A DNA stretch of 64,000 bases from Datisca glomerata (taxonomy: Eukaryota > Streptophyta > Magnoliopsida > Cucurbitales > Datiscaceae), in NCBI GenBank assembly GCA_003255025.1, contig QANY01006259.1:737664-801663 (forward strand), read 5' to 3'. The position numbers and the translations under genes were made by a program. Position 1 is the first letter of the stretch. Each line of letters starts with the position of its first letter. Below the pieces are notes generated by a model that worked only from the letters and a program-made list of their open reading frames with translations, did not search any database and was not told the DNA's origin. Of the stretch, positions 32,410 through 44,173 are shown one piece after another.

Positions 32410-33540
32410 ATGCTCTACTTACTCACACATCTTCATGGCAAAGGGCCTTCTGTCAACTGTTGCCTAGTAAAAAATGTTCTATCTTGTAATAGTTCTACTG
32501 ATAAGCATGTTGAAAATATGTATAATAATGTCTTGCCTTCTTTACCTGATAAATCTTGTAATCAAGCTTTTGATAAATCGAATAAAAGTAGCATTTTACC
32601 TACTCCGTGTTATACTTATTCTTTTACTGCTACTGAGAGTAATTATGACAATAATTCAATTTCCATTCTTGATACAGTGACCTGGCATATAAGATTAGGC
32701 CACCCTATAGAAAATATATTAGTTAAAGCATTGAATTCTGGTAATATTAAACATGTTAAGAATTGCAACTCATTATTTTGCATATCATGTCAAAAAGGAA
32801 AAAATCATGTGCTTCCTTTCAGTTTATCTAAAAATGTCACCAAACAACCTCTAGAAGTCATTTATACTGATCTTTGGGGTCTTTCACCCAATATTTCCAT
32901 ATAAGGTTTCAAAACATATATTTTCTAGATGATTACAGTACATTCTCTTGGAATTTTCCTTGGAGACTCAAATCTGGTGTTTTCAAACCTTCATCATATT
33001 AAAAAAATTTGTAGAAAATCAATTCGATAAAAGAATAAAAAATTCAGTCATATTGGGGTGGGGAGTTAGACGTTTTGCACCCTATCTTGAGTCAAATGGG
33101 ATAGCTTTTAGGCATCTTTGTCCCCATATTCATCAACAAAATAGGAAAGTAGAAAAAAAACACAAACATGTTGTAGAAATAGGTCTTACCTTGTTTGCAC
33201 AACCCTAAATGCCTCTTACCTATTCGTGGGATGCATTGCAAACAACAATTTTTCTCATAAATAGTCTTCCTATTCCCGTTCTAATCATGACTTCACCCTT
33301 GAGAAGTTGTTTAATAGAGTACCAAAATATAATGCTTTAAGAACTTTTGGTGTGCATGCTTCTCTCATCTTAGACCTTATAATAGGCATAAAACATATTT
33401 TCATTCTGATATGTGCATTTTTCTTGGATATTCACCTAATCACAAGGGTTATAAGTGCCTTCACCCCTCTGGTACGGTCTATATATTGAGGAATGTCATA
33501 TTTCTAGAGTCCTTGTTTCCTTTTTAGTTTTTGTTTAACA
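32410..33540 (+). pseudogene. copia integrase region (with GAG-pre-integrase zinc finger)
   Basis: The 32410-32904 frame is open for 164 residues and ends with the HHCC finger (TWHIRLGHP, then FCISCQKGK) and the start of the core (EVIYTDLWG, which keeps the first catalytic Asp). After a frameshift, 32948-33208 carries the second half (APYLESNGIAFRHLCPHIHQ, QNRKVEKKHKH, where the glutamate of the usual KVERKH motif survives). 33307-33489 follows with more frameshifts. It is readable in pieces but not translatable as one protein. Confidence 0.9.
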
Positions 33541-34953
33541 AATCACATGTTGAAACCCATGTTAAAGCACCTATTTCTGCACAAATATCTACTCCAAGCT
33601 CAATATTTCCATCTGTTGACTTGGGATGCTACCAAAGTCCTATTTCAACTCAAAATGGCATGAGATAATGTGAGAAGAGGCTCTCTTAAGGATTCTATGA
33701 AAAACAGTGCAACTAGGCTGAACACCAACATAAAATGCACCTTCAATTGCTGATAAGTTAGTCCTTAATATACCAGTTCAACCCCAAACAGAACTCATGT
33801 CTGTTCAAAACCAAACTGAACCAATTTCACATCACCCCATGACTACTAGATCAAAAAATAGAATAACTAAGTTAAAAGTTTTTTCAGCCATCAAACATCC
33901 TTTACCTAGCCAAAATCTACCTGGTGAACATATAAACATTAAACAGGCACTTACTAATATCAATTGGAAACAAGCCATGGTAGATGAATATAATGCCTTG
34001 CTTAGGAATGATACTTGAGATTTGGTTCCTTTTAGACCTGACATGTGACTTATAGGGAATAAATGTGTGTTTAAATTGAAGCTCAACCCTAATAATAGTA
34101 TCTAAAGGCACAAGGCCACGTTAGTGGCAAAGAGTTTCCATCAAACCCCATGCATTGACTTCATTGAGACTTTTAGTCTAGTTGTCAAACCAACTACTAT
34201 GAGGATCATTTTACATATTTCTATGTCTTTAGGCGGGGATATCAAATAATTGGATGTAAACAATGTATTTTTATATGGTATCTGACTAAAACCATTTACA
34301 TGCCTCAACTTGAAGGATTTATGGACCCTAGCAGACCTAAGCATGTTTGTAAGCTTTGTATAGCACACTCCAAGGGCCTGGTATGTTAGATTAAGACTGA
34401 TTCTTATTGGCTGGAGATTTGTTAATACGAAATCTGACACATCTTTGTTCATTTTTAAGTATGGAAGAGAAGTAGTTTATCTATTGGTGTATGTAGATGA
34501 TATTCTACTTACAGGGAATAGATCAAAATTGCTTCAACATGTCACAACTGATTTTTTTGCACATGTTCTTTGCATTGAAGGATCATGGCTCAATTCACTT
34601 TTATCTTGGTATTGAGGTTTATAGAGATCAAAGGGATTTTGCTGTCACAGACTAAGTATATCAATGATTTGCTGAAGCAGACCAAGATGGAGGGTGCTAA
34701 ACCGGCTCTATCTCTAGCAAGTTCTACAGTATTTCTCTCTCTTAACATTGGTGAACCATTTCAAGATCTTCCTTCTTTAGAAGCACCATAGTTGCATTGT
34801 AATACTTGACCACTACCAGACCAGATATAAGTTTTATTGTCAACAAACTCAGTCAATACATTCATAAGCCCGCTACAACACATTAACAAGCATGTAAAAG
34901 GCTCCTGAGGTATCTTAAATGGACAATACATGATGGATTGCACATGAAACTAT
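33541..34953 (+). pseudogene. copia reverse transcriptase remnant
   Basis: A linker with HHPMTTRSKNRI (33830) precedes WKQAMVDEYNALLRN (33966) and the palm pieces in several frames (GNKCVFKLKLNP, HKATLVAKSFHQTP, KPTTMRIIL, QLDVNN-type at 34247). The catalytic LLVYVDDILLTGN is intact at about 34484-34520. At least ten stops or shifts lie across the region. It is split from its RNase H by the solo LTR at 34959. Confidence 0.88.
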
Positions 34954-34958
34954 CTAAT
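34954..34958. repeat. Target-site duplication CTAAT, left copy
   Basis: CTAAT precedes the TGTTAGGC start of the solo LTR and recurs at 37106-37110 just after its end. Five bases is the normal length for copia and gypsy integration. Confidence 0.9.
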
Positions 34959-37105
34959 TGTTAGGCATAGTGCCCTCAAAGCATGTGTCTAGACAATTTT
35001 AATATGAAATTAATGAAATTATATTTTTCTTATAATTATTCTTTTAAATTATTGTTGAATAATTTATATATAAATATCTAAAAATTTCATATTCATTAAT
35101 GAGACTATGTTCTTGTATAAGTACGAGAGGATTAAGATCATAGATAATGATTAAAATTGTCAGCAACATATTATAGTATGAAATCTTTAATGAATGGTTG
35201 TTAGTACGGTTCACTAAACATTATGAATGTATGTGGTCTAGATACAAATCATTGATGTGGATAAACATATTAACGAATGTACTTTATATAATAAGATTAT
35301 ATATAACAAGACCGATATGGATTAATATCTTTATTAACTTACCGTTTATCATAAATATTTAATACATATCAATCTGATGATCATATGTAGATTGGTCTGA
35401 ATCCTGAATAGTCATGAACTCTTATGTATGTCTACAAAATCTTTTGATTCACTCGTTAATGTTTGCTTTATAAAATAGGCTAGTGACTTTTATTTTGGAG
35501 ATTCAGTAACATGGATGGTTGGGAATACGATCTTACAAGATTTGGAATCCAAGCTTTTCTAACGGATCGTATATTGTTTTCCTTAAGTGTTAATTCTGGA
35601 ACTGAATAGTTATTGAGCTTAAATTTATAATATGATTATAAATTGACCATTCACTAGTGAATTAATGGTACTTAAGGATTTAAAGGTAATTAGAATAGTA
35701 AAATGATAATTTTGACCAGCTCTAATTTACGAACCAATAATTGGAGGACAAAAAGTTACATGAAATGATCATATCAATGGACTACACGAGAATACTCTGT
35801 AAATATATTATGTATTCTCTAAGAGTATAATTTCATATTTATAGTGGAATAATAATGAAATTAATAAATAATATTATTTAATTAAATAGTTTAATTAATA
35901 ATCTGATTTATTGGAGCTTATGATTATGAGTCCATGACCCCTAAGTCACATGTGTAATACACACTCTAGAGTGTGTATTTCAGGAAATGAGAAAAAGACT
36001 AACTTGCAAAAGGAATCATATTTCTGAGGTAAATATATAATTATAAGATAATTATGTATGATTAATTAATCAAGAATTCGTTAATTGAATTATTTAATAT
36101 AATTTTCAGAATTTATCATTAAATAATAATATTGATTAAATTTAGTTTAATCGATAAGTGAAATAAATTATCTAATTTATGAAATTATATAATATTTAAT
36201 TATTATAAGATAATACCTCAAATTTTGAATCAACTAAATCGGTTGTTTGAACTAACAGATAAGCTAGTTGATAGGGATGATAAGATAAATTAATTTTTGA
36301 TTAAATAATATCTAGATATTTATCTGATTAAAATGAATAATAAATTTACAGAATTGTCATGTAGCATGTTGAATTGTCACATGTAAATCACTGATTTTTA
36401 ATCAGAGGTTGACATGGACTACAATGTCGTGAGGCACTGTGCCTCCTCACTGCACACTGCAGTGCCGTGTGGCACTGTAGTGTTGTATACTTACAGTTAG
36501 TCCCACTACAATTGTACATTTGTAATTAATTTATTATTTTATGTAAATTCATAAAAGTCTGATACCATTATCTAGAAAATAAATTGATATTATTCTATTA
36601 GTTTTAATGTGCTAACAACACAGTTATAATCAGGAGTGAAACTCTCTGAGATTAAAAGTTAATAAAAAAGCTCTATGAAAAGCTTTTAATTATTTTTCGG
36701 TCAGAGTTTTGTCCATAAATTAATCATTCTCTAAAATCTCTAGAATATACTGAGTACATCTAGAGACAGGAAATATTCTTGATATATTCTACGTGCCCAT
36801 AGACGTCCTAGTGTATTTGAGAATTGTCTTGGAAGATCGTGGTGTAGATCTCGAAGTCTATCGTTTGTAGGATAGCAAGATCGTTGTATTGGAATGAAGC
36901 TTGATTGGATTACAAGAGGTATATTTTATATCCATATATGTCATTGAATTAATATATAAATATATAATCGATCCGATTCGAGAAAGTATTTTTCAATTAA
37001 AAAGTTTTCATCTTTAGGATCTGCGACGATGTGATCGTTTATCGTTTTATAATTTTTTTAAAACACCACCACGCCTTCCGTCGCGTGTCGTCGAGGATTC
37101 CAATA
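34959..37105. mobile_element. Solo LTR (2147 bp) nested in the copia RNase H
   Basis: Begins TGTTAGGCATAGTGCCCTCA and ends GAGGATTCCAATA (expected CCAACA, so the terminal C has mutated to T). It is flanked by an exact CTAAT duplication. There is no coding sequence inside, and the copia reading frame continues on the far side in the same phase once the insert and one CTAAT are ignored. It is therefore a solo LTR left by recombination between the two LTRs of an element much younger than the copia host. GTGAGGCACTGTGCCTCC and following palindromic short repeats lie near 36430-36480. Confidence 0.88.
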
Positions 37106-37110
37106 CTAAT

Positions 37111-37600
37111 AACCTAGAAATGGAAGCTTTTTCAGATGTTGATTGAGATGAGGGCAGTGACAATAGGAGGTCAACATGAGGATATTTGATCTGCATTGGA
37201 GGTAATTTGATGTCCTGGTCATCAAAGAAACAACCTATTGTTTGTAGGTCGTTTATAGAGAGTGAATATATATCTTTGGTTAATACATCATCTGAAATGC
37301 AGTGGTTTAAGAGCTTACTGTCTGAATTGGGTGTTTTCAGCATAAAAACTCATGTTCTTTGGTGTGATAATATAAGTGCCTTAGTTTTGGCCTCTAATCA
37401 TGTTTTTAGTGCTAGAACCAAGTATGTTGATCTTGATGTACATTTTATAAGAGAGAAAGTTTAGAAGAGATAACTTGAAGTTCGTTTGGTTCCTTCTTTG
37501 GACCAAATAACAGACATTCTAACAAAGGCCCTCTCTACTCCTCGGTTTCTTTATCTGAAAAAAAAACTTCAATTAAGAACCTCACCCCTTAACTTGAGGG
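37111..37600 (+). pseudogene. copia RNase H remnant, right of the solo LTR
   Basis: Contains EMEAFSDVD, GYLICIGGNLMSWSSKKQPI, RSFIESEYISLVNTSSEMQW, LWCDNISALVLASNHVFSAR, TKYVDLDVHFIREKV and ITDILTKALSTPRF. This is the complete order of the copia RNase H and C-terminal tail. Stops at about 37147 and 37462 break it. It ends at the polypurine tract TTGAGGGAGGA (37594-37604). Confidence 0.9.
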
Positions 37601-37604
37601 AGGA

Positions 37605-37924
37605 TGTTAAGGAGAAGAAGTGAGCTTCTAGATTTAGAATTAAAGTTGTTAGAATATTGTTAGTTGATGCAGTTTGATAGTTTGCTTACTAATTGTCAAA
37701 CTGCTCTCCTGAGCTATTAAGAGATGTAATCTATTGTACTTCTAAGCTCCTTCTTCTTGATTTTAAGCTTCACTTACTTGTACCTAAAACACATTGGATG
37801 ATGCTGATATAAATGCAAGACATATGCATTGAATTCAATAATGAACACTTACTAAGTTCTGCACACTGTTGATCATCTTCTCTCTTCTCTCTCTTACTTT
37901 CTTTATCATTAGTAAAGTGTTTCA
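37605..37924 (+). repeat. 3' LTR of copia element
   Basis: Begins TGTTAAGGAGAAG after the polypurine tract and ends AAAGTGTTTCA. It is the partner of the LTR at 30716-31051. The length difference of 16 bp comes from several small indels. Confidence 0.92.
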
Positions 37925-39700
37925 TGTTTTAACGTAAATTTTTGAAAACCTTGTTCAAAAACAATTGTTAAAACCAATGAAAATCAATATTTGGTTCACA
38001 CTAATTCCTGGTTTTTGGTTTAGTTAATAAACTTGTGGATCATCTTATATTTTTCACTTTTCACTTTCTTTATCTATTTTCTCCACAATCACATCTTTTG
38101 GTAAACAAAAAGTGAAAAACATCAAATCATTAGCGGTCCTATAAGAGTTTTGCAATATAATAAGTTCAGACTCAAGAAGTAAAATTGGGATTTCACCTCA
38201 GATCAATAAATATGAATGAAAACAAATGATAGGTCTTGAAGAGCAAAATTTTAATTATTAAGAAAAAAAATCTTTGTGTAACAAATATTTCGAGGGTCCA
38301 AGGCCTTCTCGAACCAATGACTGCCGTCTCTCCCCTCTTTATATTTTTGTAAGAAAACATCCATGACTTTTTTAGCCTGCTTTATTTGTAAAATAGACAG
38401 AATGATAAGACACCAAACTAGAGAATGCAATAATATATATTTTTATTATAGTAATTGAATTAGGCTTCACATATGGTGGAAGCTGAACTCGCAAAATATT
38501 TGTACGTATTATCTATTTGCTGATAACTTTCTTTTTTATGGTAAAAAATGGATAAAAAGAGAGGCTGACATTTTATTGTTGATTAAAGAACATTGTGTAC
38601 ATCCCTCGCCGTGTCAAAGTCAACCACTACATATATTAAGGTCGAAGCTCTAGGGTAATTGAATAATTGACAACATCAATATGTCACCTCTTCAAAGTTT
38701 CATGGTGAGATTTATGATTATTAATCTTGGCCATGAAAATTAGAGAAATATTATAAACAAACATAAGAACAAAAAAAGCGATAGGGAGTTACTCGATGGT
38801 TAGAAATAAGTAAAAGAGTCAAATAATAAATCTATAACTAACTTAAAACTTTCTATAGTTAAAAAAATTATGTTTACATATATACATATGAAGGGTCATT
38901 TTTACATATAAATTAATAAAAATGATCATCTACTGTAATTTTCACACCATTTTATTTTCATACATAATTGTGTGAATTCGGAACGACATCCGAGTGTTAG
39001 AACTTAATGATTTATACTAATACATCACATCAAATTTATCTTAACTTCAATCCCCATAGATTTTGTAATTTGGACCAAGAAAAGGTTGTGGTAAAAAACC
39101 AGTGGACCTTTCATACGAATTCACGGCTTTGATGCATGATGATTAAAGGCATATATAAAAGTAGGAAAGGAATCATGAAGGTTGTTATGTCTCCCTTAAA
39201 TAAGCTAATTGAGCTAATGAAGAGTTAGGTGCATGCCTTGGTGCACTCGAACTTGGAATGACAAAGGGACAAAATGTTGAGAGAAAACTTCAAAGTTTGT
39301 TTAATTAACTAGTTTTAATTAATTAACTTTGATGATCACCACTTTATTTTAATTTAATTTAAAGTAAGAGGATGCTCTCATTACAACAACTTTTTCTTCT
39401 GATTACTTCATTAAGTTCTCTCTTTCTTACCTATTTCCTACCCTTAGAAGCTGTGTCCTTTATTGGTACTACAATATATTATAGATCCAATGCTACACTT
39501 TAATGGTCATATTAATATAATACGGTTTTAACATGGAAATTAGAACGATATCTATCTAATGAGCTACGGTCAATTCTTGCTTGGAAATTTACGCTTTATA
39601 ATATGCTTCCGCAAAAGGCGTTTTCTCTTTATGTTCTAGTTTAATGAGTTTTTATTATTAGAAATATTGATGAGTCTGCCATGAAAAATCTACTCTTTCT
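37925..39700. other. AT-rich spacer, nothing recognised
   Basis: No gene or delimited repeat seen. Confidence 0.4.
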
Positions 39701-39713
39701 ATCAATGTAAGGG

Positions 39714-39832
39714 GAGACAAATTGATTTGGTGCAATTAGTTAAATCCTAATATCTATATATTAGAGGTCGTGAGTTCGAGTCATATTCTCTAATTCCTAT
39801 TAGAATTTGTAATATAACTTTGACAAAAAGAA
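39714..39832 (+). mobile_element. tRNA-derived SINE, copy 2
   Basis: Same family as 16160-16270: GATTTGGTGCAATTAGTTAA head, GAGTTCGAGTC B box, AGAATTTGTAATATAACTTT tail ending ACAAAAAG. Flanks ATCAATGTAAGGG (39701-39713) and ATCTATGCAAGGG (39833-39845) look like a 13-bp target duplication with two differences. Confidence 0.8.
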
Positions 39833-39924
39833 ATCTATGCAAGGGTATATATTATTTATATTTTGTTTATGGTAATAATTTAAGGGAAATGTTAGTATAT
39901 TTATCCTCTCAAACTCTAACAGGT

Positions 39925-40052
39925 TTTACGACAACATGATGATACGATTCATTTAACCCTAATACTCATATCTTAGAAGTTGTGAACGTTCGAATTATAC
40001 TTCCATATTCCTCTTACAATCGGTAACTTTCCAAAAGAAAAAACTTTTGAGG
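39925..40052 (+). mobile_element. tRNA-derived SINE, copy 3 (diverged)
   Basis: Aligns with copy 2 across its length (TTCATTTAACCCTAATACTC, TCTTAGAAGTTGTGAACGTT, CTCTTACAATCGGTAACTTT, A-rich tail), with many substitutions and a broken B box (GAACGTTCGAAT). It is an older insertion lying only about 90 bp from copy 2. Confidence 0.55.
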
Positions 40053-40910
40053 CTTTTACCAATTGAATATTTTATGTTACTTTGTAACTATTAAAACCTT
40101 CAATCTTAAAAAGTTCAAAAATTAACATTTTGTACATCAAACAATAAGATTATTGGTAATTGATCAGGGCATGTGTTCATCAAGTACTCTTAATTTACCT
40201 ATTTCAGACATGAACATTCATGTCATATTTTTCTCCAAAAGTCCAGGCTTTTAGAAATTTTTTGGATACATAAAGAGAATTCTAATTTCCTGAACTCAAA
40301 ATAAGAAAAAAATAATTCATTGTGTTATATTATATACAACTTACATCCAAGTAAAGTACACAAATATAAGAGTACTAAAGAGGTGTTAGCTTAGTCAGAA
40401 TGTTTTGATACACTTATCGATTATCATTACCAACCTCCTTAAAAAAGCATGTTTTATTATATTAGAGTACAAAGTTAAAATGGATTCGTGTGAAGAAAAT
40501 ATTAATTGACAATATAAGGATTTTTTTTCCATTGCAGGAAATGTACATAACACATATTCATGCTAAAAATGCTATTTGATTTCTCATAATGAAAAATCAT
40601 CTCATTTCAAATTTAAATGAGATTAATACCTATCACTAAAAAAACTCTGACATTAATAGCCATCAGAAAAAAAAGGCATTGCTGGTGCTCACTTAAAATA
40701 CTCCCAAAGAATTGATACATATATAAGTATGATAACATAAATTGACATGATTTTGAAATTAGTAATTCAAGTTCAAAATCGCCGGTATGGAATTAAACTT
40801 CCTTTTACAATATCATTAGAAATCTGTTTTTTTCGAAAAATAATTTGATCACAGCCACTTTGGCACTTTAAGTTCTATGAAGTTTTTTTAACAAATCATA
40901 AATATTATGA
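40053..40910. other. AT-rich spacer, nothing recognised
   Basis: No gene, RNA or repeat that I can support. Confidence 0.4.
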
Positions 40911-41504
40911 CACAATATGAAGAAAAATAGTTTTCTCGGCGATTTTATAGCGGCGATTAGGCTAACCGCAAAAAAAAAACCCGGTCAAATTTTTAGCAAA
41001 AACCGCCGCTATAGATCAACATTTGGTGACGGTTTTTACAAAATCACCGCCGAATGTTTGCAAAAATTAAAAACAAAATATATGTATAAAATGATTTTGG
41101 GCAGCGGTTTATAGAAACCGCTCTCAAATGATTAAATAAAATAATATATATAAATAAGCATTGCGGGCGGTTTTTAAGCGCATTTACCAGCGGTTTAAAA
41201 CCGCCGTTAAAAAGTTTTTAAATCTCTAATTTTTCTTTTCCCCAAACTCACGCGAAACTCCTTCTCTCTCTGTGCAACAGACGATTTTGAACCCAGGTTC
41301 TTTTTATCGTGTGATTTCTCCACCGCAAGCTCTTCCACCGCGAGCTCCTCCGTGATCAACAGGTACATACTCGATTCTCTCTCTAACTCGCCCGTTTTCT
41401 CTCTGTCTCTTCTCAGATCTCTATCTTCTTTGCATGCCTCTTTGTCTCTCGAAGCTTCTTCGTCTCCACCGCGAGCTCCTCTATCTCTTGAAGGTACTTT
41501 GCTG

Positions 41505-41625
41505 CTGATTGTTTAGCCCTTGTTGATCGATTTTGATTTTCCAGCCCTTGTTGATCAATTCTGATTTCCAGCCCTTGTTGATCAATTCTGATTTTTCCAC
41601 CCCGGGTTGATCAATTTTGATGTGG
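41505..41625. repeat. Four ~30-bp direct repeats
   Basis: AGCCCTTGTTGATCRATTTT or a close variant followed by GATTTTCC occurs four times in a row, with the last copy reading CCCCGGGTTGATCAATTTTG. It lies in the 5' leader of the CACTA derivative, just after a candidate donor CAACAG|GTACATAC (41362). Confidence 0.75.
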
Positions 41626-41981
41626 TTTAGTTCAATTATTGGTTGTATATTTATGGGTTTTTTGGATGTAAATGTTGAAACTTCATATTTATTCTCCTTG
41701 AAGTTAAAATTTCTAATCCGATGATTTTTATCAGTTTACGAATGAGTACTAATGAATAAAATGATAAGAAACTAGTAAAATAGGACATATCATAAACTCA
41801 ACACATATTATGTTAGTCCTAGCTCTTAAATTCACCTATTATGTTAGTCGTAGCTCTTAAATACAATCCTATTTCCAGTAATGATAAAGTCATACTATTG
41901 TTGAGAACAACTTAATTTCATTGTGACTTTGATTTTTATTATATTGAGCTCTATACTATAATGTGTTCAGATTGATTTAAT

Positions 41982-42190
41982 ATGGATAAACGTTTGATTG
42001 AAAAATCTCAAGTTAGTCTCTACCTTAATGGAGTTGAGGATTTTCTTGATTTTGGTTTTGAAAGAGTTTCTGTAGAGGGTAATATTTTGTACCCATGTAA
42101 ACGCTGAGGATGAATACGGAGAGTGTGCACAGGCACTTAGTGTGTAATGGGTTTTGCATTGGTTATATACGTTGGTTTTTCTATTGTGAA
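41982..42190 (+). pseudogene. CACTA Transpos_assoc domain fragment
   Basis: From an ATG at 41982 the frame reads MDKRLIEKSQVSLYLNGVED, then FLDFGFE and GNILYPCKR, and meets a stop. A one-base shift restores VHRHLVCNGFCIGYIRWFFY. This is the order of the zinc-binding Transpos_assoc domain at the N terminus of CACTA transposases (GVxxFLxFA, PCKRC, HLxxxGFxxxYxxW). The second Cys of the PCKRC motif is lost at the stop. Confidence 0.8.
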
Positions 42191-42288
42191 TCCATATTGA
42201 AAAATTCAAATGGAGAAGGGTTTAGTGAACCATACATATGTTTTCTGAATCGCAGAGTAGACGCCAATTTTCTAAACAAACATTCTTT

Positions 42289-42497
42289 TCATGTGAAGAA
42301 CATGAGAGAGTTACGTCACAGGTCCATGAACTTCAAGATGATCAAGTTCAACTTCAATCTCAAGTGGTGTACCTTATGAAAATGTAAGATTTCTAAGGAA
42401 TATATACTTTACGTAATTATAAATTATGTATATTCCAACACTAATACTAATTTTGTTCATGTTTATGTGTTTATAGGATTCAGGAGATCCCTCCCTA
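42289..42497 (+). pseudogene. CACTA coiled-coil C-terminal exons
   Basis: Reads EEHERVTSQVHELQDDQVQL followed by QSQVVYLMKM, then a GTAAG donor at 42385, an intron of about 90 bp, a TTTATAG acceptor at 42476, and IQEIPP with a stop. Short coiled-coil tails ending in a proline-rich stop exon are usual for the CACTA Transposase_24-type protein. Confidence 0.55.
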
Positions 42498-43124
42498 AAC
42501 TTCATGATCGTAAAAAGTTCAGTGATGATGGAAAATACTATATTTGCTTAAGTTTGAACTTATATTGTTTTGTCTTTTAGAATTTGTGAATGTTTCAATT
42601 GATGGATTCTGAATCTTTAAAATTTGTGAATGTTTGAATTTGTGAACGTTTAAAATGCAAGAATTTGTGAATATTTGAATTGATAGACTATGAATTGTTG
42701 AAATTTTTGTATTGATAGATTCTGAAATTTATGATATAGAATATTTTCTGAAACATATATCTTTGAAAATTATGGGATGTTTTTACAAAACAAAAAAAAA
42801 ACTTGACCAAAATTTCAATTTATAGCGGCGATTTTTGAGCCTATAGAGGCGGTTTAAAACCGTTGGGAAAGATTTTTTTTTTTTCAGTTTCTAGGTATAT
42901 GGTGGCGGTTTGAACCGCAGCTAAATACACTTTGCTTGCGGTTAGATACAAAAAACCGCCGGAAAAAAATTGTCTTTGCTAGCGGTTGTTAAATCGCCGC
43001 AAAAAATGTCTGCGGTGGTGGATTTGACGGCGGTTTTGCAACCACCAGAAAAGTTTTTAGCAAGGGTGAAAACCGCCACAATAGACTAAGAAAATCATCA
43101 GGAAAAATCATTTTTCTTGGTGTG

Positions 43125-44173
43125 AATAACTCTCTCCATATAAATACATTGTGGTAAAGAAGAAACAATAAAGAAACTATAGCTTTAATCTTGCTAATAT
43201 TAGAAATAACATAGTTCTCTTCCTCCAATGAATTGGTGGCTAATTTTAATCATTCTAAAAATATAAGAAACTATCACGTAATTCACTTTAAAGTAAACTC
43301 TCATCAGGTGATCTCCAATTATGATTATCTGTCAAGTTAATCTACAGAGGGATAATTCTTTTACCAGAACCAATAGTTTTAGTAGACCAAAAATTTGTCC
43401 TAATCCTTTCTGTTAATAACATTGCTTTGACGGAATCAACATACATTCTCATCTTTTCTATAAAACTTGAAGCCTTGAAATCTTGAAATGTATCAATAGC
43501 TTGCTTGTTGTTGGTTTGTTGTACTCCAATGCAATGCAACCAAATATTCAAATAAAATTTTAATAAGTAGCACTAATCATACATGCAGAGGACGTGAATT
43601 AAGAAGCGGCTAGCTCTAACCAAATGCTAGAGGACGGAAAGTTAGAAATGACAAGCACTAATCAAAGACTAAAAGATGTGAACTTAGAAATGACTAGCTC
43701 GTAAGCTAGGGGACGTGAGAATGAAGAGTTTTTGAAGACGTATTAGTACTTAGTACGATCTACGGTTAAAAGAAGGAAAGACATTGAAAAAATGCTTATC
43801 GTTGAAATTTGCATTCTTAGAGAATTCTTAGAGAAGCAATATGAATAGAATCAATAACTTCTTTGATGAAGTTGAATTATCCACTTTGGCACCTTAATTA
43901 ATTCACTCGCAATTTCTACCTAGTTCTAGTTTGAACAATCCAAAAAGAGTATACACATTGTTCAAACAATCATAGATTCCCTAAAAATGGTTAACATTAA
44001 TTGAGAGGGAGAGAGGGGGAGAGAGTATTTAAAATATTATCTCTGTGTTGCTTCCTCTCATATCATAGATTCCATTTAACTCTCACAAATTTATACAACC
44101 TCGTCCTTATACACAAGAATTGCCGTTCCACGATGGCAAATGAAAGGAAAGAAAAGAGGTACTACAATTTGAT
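43125..44173. other. Spacer downstream of the cyclin gene
   Basis: No gene I can support. A minus-strand frame at 43342-43551 (TFQDFKASSFIEKMRMYVDS) has gene-like composition but matches nothing I know. The 3' untranslated region of the cyclin gene must begin just below 44174. Confidence 0.4.

Larger units (their letters stand above)
40911..43124 (+). mobile_element. CACTA (En/Spm) deletion derivative
   Basis: Both ends carry dense subterminal motifs of the GGCGGTTTT/AAAACCGCC type (40935-41215 and 42820-43075) in both orientations, typical of CACTA elements. The left end reads CACAATATGAAGAAAAATAG. The complement of the right end reads CACACCAAGAAAAATGATTT, a related, mutated CACTA-type terminus. 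The 3-bp flanks (TGA, AAT) do not match, so the exact borders are tentative. Inside are a Transpos_assoc-like start (41982) and a coiled-coil C-terminal exon (42289), with the transposase core between them deleted. Confidence 0.72.
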
